The notes under the pieces were generated by a model. The model was not told the origin of the DNA and ran no database searches. It saw only the letters and a list, made by a program, of their open reading frames with translations. Below are positions 30,366 through 35,975 of a DNA stretch of 35,975 nucleotides, piece by piece. The position numbers and the translations under genes are program-made. Every line of letters starts with the position of its first letter. Position 1 is the first letter of the stretch. This stretch comes from Phoronis australis (taxonomy: Eukaryota; Phoronida; Phoronidae), in assembly GCA_002633005.1 (NCBI GenBank), contig NMRA01000740.1:1-35975 (forward strand), given 5' to 3'.

Positions 30366-30601
30366 GTTGGTCTCGTTGGCCCTGCAAATAACGAATAACG
30401 TATTTTGTCTAACTAACGACCCAATAAAACCAAAATCGAGATACTCAAACTCCCCATACACGGTAAGAAATGCCATGCACATCAGCTCCCTAACACGTTG
30501 GTCTATCCCAGGAGTGATGATTACGAATGCACCCTTGTTGTATATTACGTGCTTTGCTTTATCTGATGCTGTGCACAATAGAGAATCTGGGCACGTACAT
30601 T
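30366..30601 (-). CDS. Candidate exon, first half of a CUB-like domain
   Basis: A strong acceptor (CTGTCCTGTTTTCAG) opens, in phase 1 like the gene's other exons, a frame beginning ECTCPDSLLCTASDK. It goes on to GAFVIITPGIDQ and MCMAFLTVYGEFEYLDFGF, which resembles the start of CUB domains (G-x-I-x-SP..., then C-x-W-x-I and an L-x-F strand). The same pattern can be aligned to the 25.0-kb candidate and to the clear CUB exon at 35.1 kb. The frame ends in TGA at 30363-30365 and no good donor was found before it, so the 3' border is undefined and the partner exon for the second half is missing. Confidence 0.4.
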
Positions 30602-30624
30602 CTGAAAACAGGACAGAGCTGTAG

Positions 30625-31077
30625 TAGTGGGACTCGTAATCATTTCACTCGTAGTCAGGGAAGACTAGAGCGCACCATTCATAACTCTGCTGTTACTGAC
30701 TATATCATACAACATGGGAAAATGTCTTCATCTTGGGCATAAATTGGTAAATTGTGTGAATAAGGAGTCGCTACAATTTCACCTGGACACCTTGAAATTG
30801 TTTATTAAGACCCAATCCCCCAACCAGAGTGACCAACTCTCGCCGTGTTGTCCCACGATAAAACCCAACGCAACATTACTTTGAGAAGGATTACTGATGA
30901 AAGGATCCCAACAATTTAGTACATCTATTTTTGTCATCACTAAAAGGGACTCACGAAAGAATGTAGTTTCAAATGATATTATATTGTGTCAGATTTACTT
31001 TTTCCCACTTTTACCTAGATTATATGTTAATACAATGCACATGTATGTGCATGCATGCTCCTAACTTTGCTATTGTA
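30625..31077. other. Non-coding stretch
   Basis: Intron-like sequence between the CUB-like candidate and the 31.1-kb MITE. ATGTATGTGCATGCATGC near 31040 is a short alternating purine/pyrimidine tract. Nothing else seen. Confidence 0.45.
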
Positions 31078-31082
31078 TAGCA

Positions 31083-31228
31083 CATGGGCGGCGCAGCACT
31101 GAAAAAAATGGGGGGCTAAGGCCCCCTCAACCCCTCTGTGGTGCACCGTCTATAAACCATGTGCGTCCTAGCACTGAAAATGTGGGGCTATAGCCCCCCC
31201 CCCAGACCCCTATGGTGCGCCGCCCATG
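31083..31228. mobile_element. 146-bp palindromic MITE with TAGCA target duplication
   Basis: It starts CATGGGCGGCGCA and ends TGCGCCGCCCATG (perfect 13-bp inverted ends) and is flanked by TAGCA on both sides (31078-31082 and 31229-31233). Inside are two diverged copies of a unit of about 70 bp containing AGCACTGAAAA and GGGGCTA(A/T)(G/A)GCCCCC. A C10 run lies at 31194-31203. Confidence 0.8.
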
Positions 31229-31651
31229 TAGCAGGAACCAAACGACAATGCTATTTGAACATCATCTACGCTAAACAAAGTGCAATTGTTTTCACTGACC
31301 ACTTGTAAATGTGAAAACAACACATTCTGCAAATAGATTACCTTTGCATTAATGATGTAAATTGGAGACTCACATCTCCCGCATCATGCAGTGTCATTCC
31401 CTAACACCAAGTCACGATACTTGCAAGTCACGATTAAGTAATTTACGGCGGATCATTTTTCGACACAAAACTTGTTCTTAAAAATATTTTGCAATTTTCA
31501 ACGTGCTTCATATTCACGTCGTAGCTATATGTTGTGTTTCTAACTAATTTAACCAAGTAGTCACAGAGATAATGAATTAACGTGCAAGTTCTACTTTAAA
31601 ACCTGTCGCAAAGATATTCAGCCACATCGTGGTTCGAACTTAACACAGTAC

Positions 31652-31798
31652 CTGGGACAACACGTTCAACCGTTGAGACGGGAAGTGTAGGGACTGTAGG
31701 TGACTGCGATAATGATGACGTTGGTGGCGAAATAATACTTGTACTCGCTGCTATTTTGACAGTAGATGGTAGCGGTGTTGACTCTGGCAATGACATGT
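31652..31798 (-). CDS. Ser/Thr/Pro-rich linker exon
   Basis: 147-nt exon (49 codons), acceptor ATTTTTTTACAG and donor CCCAG|GTACTG, phase 1 on both sides, so it fits between the CUB and TSP1 exons. The product (MSLPESTPLPSTVK, TSIISPPTSSLSQSPTVPTL, then ERVVPG) is about half Ser, Thr and Pro with no cysteine. Such stretches are extended, O-glycosylated stalks between extracellular modules. Its role is inferred from composition and gene order. Confidence 0.65.
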
Positions 31799-31799
31799 C

Positions 31800-32901
31800 T
31801 GTAAAAAAATTGATTCGGTTTTAAGCAATACGTCTTCGTTGTGGTTCTATGTGTTACTGGAACAAGCCGCCCACAAACGGTGATTTCGGCACAACATGTT
31901 GCATTAAAAATATAAAGCAAGGTATTGTGAACCTACATCGGTCGCTTTATTGCAAACGACAATGACGAGTTAGAAGTTTCTTCCACTATCTTTGAGTTAA
32001 AGGAATTGTAAGTACAATAATTAAAATTACTGTAATTAATTTAAATAGGAAATTTGAATTCCCAAATTTAAAATTAGCTGGAATAAAAGTGCAAGGACCT
32101 GTTTTAGTAAGAATTACCATTTTTGTACCAGCGTTTCCTGAGCTCTTTAAAACTCAGGTATCACTGCCACGACCAACAGCCCTCTTTATACAAATGAAGC
32201 GATGGGCCATTTGTTATTCAAACTGATACCTCCTCGAGGAAACTATCACAGATGTTAAGTTGAAGATTGCCAACTACACAACAGTTGATTTAAATCATAT
32301 CAGTTTTTATTCATCTAGCAAGAAGTGTAAAGTGAATTAGCTGGCTGCAGGGATTTTGTCACAGACTCATAGTTTCTTCCTGAGAATCACCTGTGCACAA
32401 TTGCCAGTGGTTTGTGAGGTCGGCTACATTCTCTCGAAGTCCACTCGAGGTTCAGAATTTACTCTTTTAGTTAGCCTTCGATTTAAAACTACGGTCACGT
32501 TTTAAGCTAATTCATATAAATCATTATCACCATTAGACTTGCATATAGTGTCACTGTCATCGATCATCCCGGGATCGGCTAACCAGTGAAGCCGAGATTC
32601 AGAGGTACGAAAACTAATTTCTTAGATAATCTGAATGTTCTGAAGCGACCCCGCACATGGCATATGTTTGTTATTAAGCGCTGGTTTCCCCATTTATTCG
32701 TTTTGAAAAAAGTCAGCAGTTTCTTGCCTAGTCCTCAGTAATCACAGGAAAGTATTTCGATCTTTTAGTCCACACTTGTTATATTATCTATATATAAAGA
32801 AGGGGGGGTAGAACGAATACGTTTTTTGGGGTAGCTCGTTCTAACGGAAGCTCGCCCCGGTTCTCAGACGCGCCACTACGTGGCGTGCCAGCTACCCTGG
32901 T
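31800..32901. other. 1.1-kb non-coding stretch
   Basis: Intron-like, AT-rich to about 32780. From 32790 GC rises, with a G7 run and imperfect palindromes such as CGCCACTACGTGGCG (32871-32885), leading into the inverted repeat that follows. No exon supported. Confidence 0.45.
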
Positions 32902-33480
32902 AGGCTGTTGCCTCTCTGGTTCCCAGCGTGCCGCTACGTGGTTCGGTGACCGCGCCAGCACGCAGGTAATTTTCCTCAGTTTCTGATTGGCTAGTCAAAT
33001 TCTCAACAGGTAGCGCTTTACGCAAACAAACTGGCATGACTGATGGATTGAAGTGTAAATGTGGCCTGTTGTACAGACAAATCGGTGCTTAAAATTTATG
33101 TTCAGGATATGTGAAGCCTAGAAATTGTGATTGCGACTTTTCGGAATGCATCTTTCTACTGTCGATGTCTTTTGTTTACGATAGTGTCCTATATGAATAA
33201 CACACCGGTTAAATCGACCAGATATGTGCTTATTGTACATGTATGCGCTTCAAGCACGCGGCTCTTAAACATCACTGCGGAAACAAAACAGTTACTGCGA
33301 CGCCACTTGCATGACAAGGCTAAAAATCGTTCACAGTCCGCCATTTTTTCACGGTGTTGTAAAGCTAACTAATGACTGCCCGGCGAGGTTACATTGACCA
33401 ATGCTAAAGCGCGTGCCACTGCGTGACACCTGCGTGCTGGCCGGGCTAAGCACGCAGGGAACCAGCGAGGGCTGCTGCCT
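32902..33480. mobile_element. Inverted-repeat element, ~580 bp, MITE-like
   Basis: Left arm 32902-32966 (AGGCTGTTGCC...CTGGTTCCCAGCGTGC...GCCAGCACGCAGGT) matches the reverse complement of 33427-33480 (AGGCAGCAGCCC...CTGGTTCCCTGCGTGC...GCCAGCACGCAGGT), with perfect 14-bp inner blocks and gaps between. No target duplication found and no transposase inside. The plus frame at 33127-33372 has no motif. Confidence 0.6.
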
Positions 33481-33541
33481 GATCTTCGCTTGGGACCATT
33501 AAGTGACTGCTATTATTTAACTTACGTCATTACCAACGTAC

Positions 33542-33643
33542 CTGAGAAAGTATATGAAACATTGAAACCCCCAGCGGCTTCCTGGTGGTCCGTAACAAAC
33601 TCTAGAAAGCATTCTCCTCGTGATGTTGTGACTTCCACGCCAC
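33542..33643 (-). CDS. CUB domain exon, C-terminal part
   Basis: 102-nt exon (34 codons), acceptor TCCGTTCACTAG and donor TCTCAG|GTACGT, phase 1 on both sides. It encodes GGVEVTTSRGECFLEFVTDH then EAAGGFNVSYTF, the classic end of a CUB domain: S/T-S, hydrophobic strand ending F-x-(S/T)-D, then G-G-F-x-(V/A)-x-Y. It joins exactly in frame to the 35.1-kb exon, which supplies the middle of the domain. CUB domains mediate protein-protein contacts in secreted and cell-surface proteins. Confidence 0.8.
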
Positions 33644-33644
33644 C

Positions 33645-34544
33645 TAGTGAACGGATTAGATAAAGCAACTGACTAAGATTGAGATCACATCTTATTCATT
33701 GGTCCGCTAGAAATAGTAATGTTGAGCTCGATCGTTGTAACTACGTGGTGAATAGTTAGCCCCATTGTTCAAATGCCACAATTCAATCTATAAACTGCAG
33801 TCTACACAAAACATGCGAACAGAATATCAATATAACAAACCATGGTTATATTTGATTGAAAGTAACACGTAACCTAAGTAGCTGCAAGTCTGCGAATTTA
33901 ACTGTCTGTATACAAAACTATAAGAGTATTTTTCCTCTTTCAGAAGGTTCAGAAGGAGGCATGTAGAGTTTAACTAGGGACTTGACAATATTTTGTCATT
34001 GACTACAAAAAGTTAGCAAAATTTAACAAAACGAAAGATTTGCGTTGGTACTACAACAAACTGCCATTGACATCAATTTTCACGCACGTTCAAACTCCGT
34101 CGTGTGCAATTCAAGTGCCCACCAACATTGTGGTGAAATGACTGGCTGAAACGTCATGCCAATGTACATATATTTTTGAGGTTAGAGTAAATAAACTTAA
34201 TCCTGTCAATTGGTAAGCAAAACAAAAAAAATGAAGTTCACTAAACAAACCTAATTCACCGACTCAGTGTTCTTTCTGAATATCCAATCTTCCATCAAGA
34301 CTAGGTGAATACTACATGTAGCACCAAATACTCTCAAAATAAGATTTCTCCAGAGGTTGTCATCTCAAGAAGGTTATGTTTATGTTGTAGCTCCCACAAG
34401 GTGTCAGTGCGCAGAGCGTGAAGTGTTGTACCTATTGATTTTTGGGACATTTTGTGAAGATTAAGTAGCCGGTTATGGCGTTATGTGGTGTGTAGTGGCT
34501 ATTGTGGGGGTCATGCCGTATGTGGGGTGTGTGTTGTGGATATG
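33645..34544. other. Intron between CUB exons, left part
   Basis: AT-rich intron sequence with no supported feature; from about 34470 to 34990 it becomes GT-rich on plus (many GTG/GGG runs) and holds the MITE at 34545-34697. Plus frame 34700-34891 is a product of that composition. Confidence 0.5.
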
Positions 34545-34697
34545 CACTAGAGGATCCAGGAGGTTCAAGTGGGTTCAGACACCCTCTTCCCTTAATCTTA
34601 GTGGTATCAAATCTAGAGTTTCTGATTGTTTACTTGGACCCCCTTTAAAGAAACCTTGATTCGTCCCCCCTTTTTAAAATTCCTGGATCCGCCCCTG
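34545..34697. mobile_element. hAT-like MITE, 153 bp
   Basis: The right end TCCTGGATCCGCCCCTG and left end CACTAGAGGATCCAGGA are inverted repeats with a perfect GGATCCAGGA core. The terminus CAGGGGCGGATCCAGGA is of the CAG(A/G)GGCGGATC type common in hAT MITEs. ATATG flanks both sides (34540-34544 and 34698-34702); hAT elements normally duplicate 8 bp, so the other bases would have diverged. Located inside the CUB intron. Confidence 0.6.
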
Positions 34698-35036
34698 ATA
34701 TGGTGGGTGATGTCGTTCTGTGGGGTGTTGAGGGGACTGTGAGGTGTCTTCGTTCTGTGAGGAGTTGTAAATATAGTGGGGACATATTCCTTGGGGTGCT
34801 GTTTAGATTGTTGTGTGATTTTGTGCTATGGGTGGTGTTGCGAATATTGTGGGCGATACCATTTCGTGCGGCATGTGTAGGGGATGAGTGATTTCATTTC
34901 GTACGGCAGTTATGGGGATTGTGAAGCGATTTTGGGGTGATTGTGGTAGTGGTGTCCCATGGGCTGTTACAGAAATAGGTGTGGCGAAATCTGTGGGTGG
35001 TTGTGGCCTCTGTATGCTTCCAGCTGTTTGACTTAC

Positions 35037-35195
35037 CCTTTACTTTTCCGTACCAGTTGGCAAGCCTTGTATCAGTTTCTGACAGTCCATCATACACTTT
35101 TAATACGTCCCTCCCCTCATTTGGCGGTGTGTGAAATTCTGTAAGTGACACAGCTAATAATTTATAGTGTTGTTCATCGGTGATTTTACATCTCC
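35037..35195 (-). CDS. CUB domain exon, middle part
   Basis: 159-nt exon (53 codons) ending at a perfect donor AAAGG|GTAAGT in phase 1. It encodes RCKITDEQHYKLLAVSLTEF then PPNEGRDVLKVYDG and ETDTRLANWYGK. D-x-L-x-V-Y-D-G followed by a (Y/C)-G turn is the hallmark of CUB domains; here the usual CG is YG, so the second disulfide may be missing. The acceptor could be TTATCACAG (start 35195, phase 1) or TTATTTTAG ten bases upstream (start 35205, phase 0). In the latter case a short intron could link it to a frame ending at 35280 (CERKALSNPISNKSVQVS), a possible first CUB strand. Confidence 0.75.
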
Positions 35196-35280
35196 CTGTG
35201 ATAATCTAAAATAACACAATCCCTTGAAAAACAAAAATTTCAACAACTTTACATTTTTCATGGAATCCCAGACCTTTACA

Positions 35281-35975
35281 TACGCATCATTTTGTAGGCT
35301 GACTTGTACAGATTTATTACTTATTGGGTTCGATAGAGCTTTTCTCTCACAACTGATCTTGGGCGGTTTCATTCACGATGGATTACGTACGATAATCACA
35401 GACAGATAAGTTAACCCCACGTAAAGAAAATTCAAATATTTACTAAAAGCCCCAGACTTAATTTAATAGGGAAGTTGGCACCGTATATCTCGAAAAATAA
35501 GGCTTGGCGCTCGAAAAATCGTACGTGCACGAATCTTTAATTTAAGTTCAAGTCGTTAGCTTTCGGCGGTCGCCTTTAAACTGAGTGACAAATTTATTCT
35601 ATCATTCAGCTAAACCAATGGCTATTGGTGGGTGTGAATTCGTTGTGTTTTGACAAAAGATCACCAATTACAGTAAATTAAACTAAAGATATTAACCACC
35701 ATGAAACTAAGACTGTACTTTTAATTGTCATCTCAGTAGCAAACATGTTCTTATTTATTTACGCATAGTATACTGGGGAACCCAATGTTCGTCCGCCTAA
35801 GCATAAAACCGACTTGCTGTTGTACTCACCGAATTATTCCACTTCAAAGTTATGATCTGAATAGGATTCGATTTAACTCTCACAGATATACCGCATTCAT
35901 CGATTCGGAAGTTTTCTTTAATTTGTGCCGAGTTATTTCAAATGTGCACTGCCTTCGGCAGCCATTTTATTGTGA
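35281..35975. other. Right edge, no supported exon
   Basis: A minus frame at 35280-35372 (CERKALSNPISNKSV) could be the start of the CUB domain but has only a weak donor (TAT|GTAAAG). Beyond 35400 I see AT-rich sequence and a small hairpin CTGCCTTCGGCAG at about 35948-35960, nothing more. The gene's 5' exons presumably lie beyond the window. Confidence 0.4.

Larger units (their letters stand above)
801..35195 (-). other. Candidate CUB/TSP1 multidomain gene (partial, minus strand)
   Basis: Fourteen well-supported exons on the minus strand can be chained into one reading: CUB (two exons), Ser/Thr-rich linker, two diverged TSP1 exons, then nine near-identical TSP1 exons. Every clear exon is phase 1 at both ends, so all join in frame. 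TSP1 and CUB modules are typical of secreted or cell-surface proteins that bind matrix, heparin or other receptors. No start exon, signal peptide, transmembrane segment or final exon is visible, so both ends lie outside. That these exons belong to one transcript is an inference from strand, phase and order; two or more neighbouring genes would also fit, especially across the 8.7-kb gap at 12905-21614 and the 9.5-kb gap at 22188-31651. Confidence 0.55.

Noticed and set aside
30085-30387. Minus frame rich in Arg/Glu/Gly and plus frames with poly-Ser-Leu
   Set aside because: These are translations of the CT/CCGT/CCCT microsatellite.

Overview
The window looks like nuclear DNA of a marine invertebrate animal, such as a lophotrochozoan or an invertebrate deuterostome; the lineage cannot be fixed from sequence alone. 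Reasons: short phase-1 exons for secreted-protein modules (TSP1, CUB), long AT-rich introns, a tRNA-derived SINE, a Kolobok-type DNA transposon, a decayed BEL/Pao retrotransposon and several MITE-like elements. Nothing looks bacterial: no operons and no long uninterrupted genes.

The main content is one candidate gene (possibly more than one) on the minus strand, so its 5' side is at high coordinates. Read 5' to 3' it has a CUB domain on two phase-1 exons (35195-35037 and 33643-33542), a Ser/Thr/Pro-rich linker exon (31798-31652), weaker CUB-like or cysteine-containing exon candidates (about 30601, 28500 and 25081), two diverged thrombospondin type 1 exons (22187-22026 and 21785-21615), an intron of about 8.7 kb, and then nine TSP1 exons of exactly 174 nt (12904 down to 801). 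All well-supported exons start and end in phase 1, which is what lets TSP1 exons be duplicated without breaking the frame. The product would be a secreted or membrane-anchored CUB/TSP1 protein with at least eleven TSP1 repeats. Neither end of the gene is in the window.

Positions 1-13165 are a tandem array of units of about 1.11 kb, each with one TSP1 exon and about 0.94 kb of intron. Introns are as well conserved as exons, and spacer subtypes are shuffled between units, which points to recent unequal crossing-over or gene conversion. Two insertions interrupt the array: a 1,941-bp Kolobok-type element (5076-7016; TTAA target duplication, 154-bp TIRs) and an unclassified 1.2-kb insertion (8527-9738). 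The Kolobok copy carries a THAP-domain transposase fragment on plus and, converging on it from minus, a gene fragment resembling the cytoplasmic 'ballast' domain of P2X7 receptors. This is the most unusual thing in the window.

Positions 13-36 kb are introns loaded with mobile DNA: MITE-like inverted repeats (13636-13773, 31083-31228, 32902-33480, 34545-34697), a BEL/Pao pol relic (15250-16420), a SINE (16716-16982), a 2.87-kb TIR element with a small possible two-exon gene (18390-21255), two pairs of dispersed repeats, two long hairpins and microsatellites.
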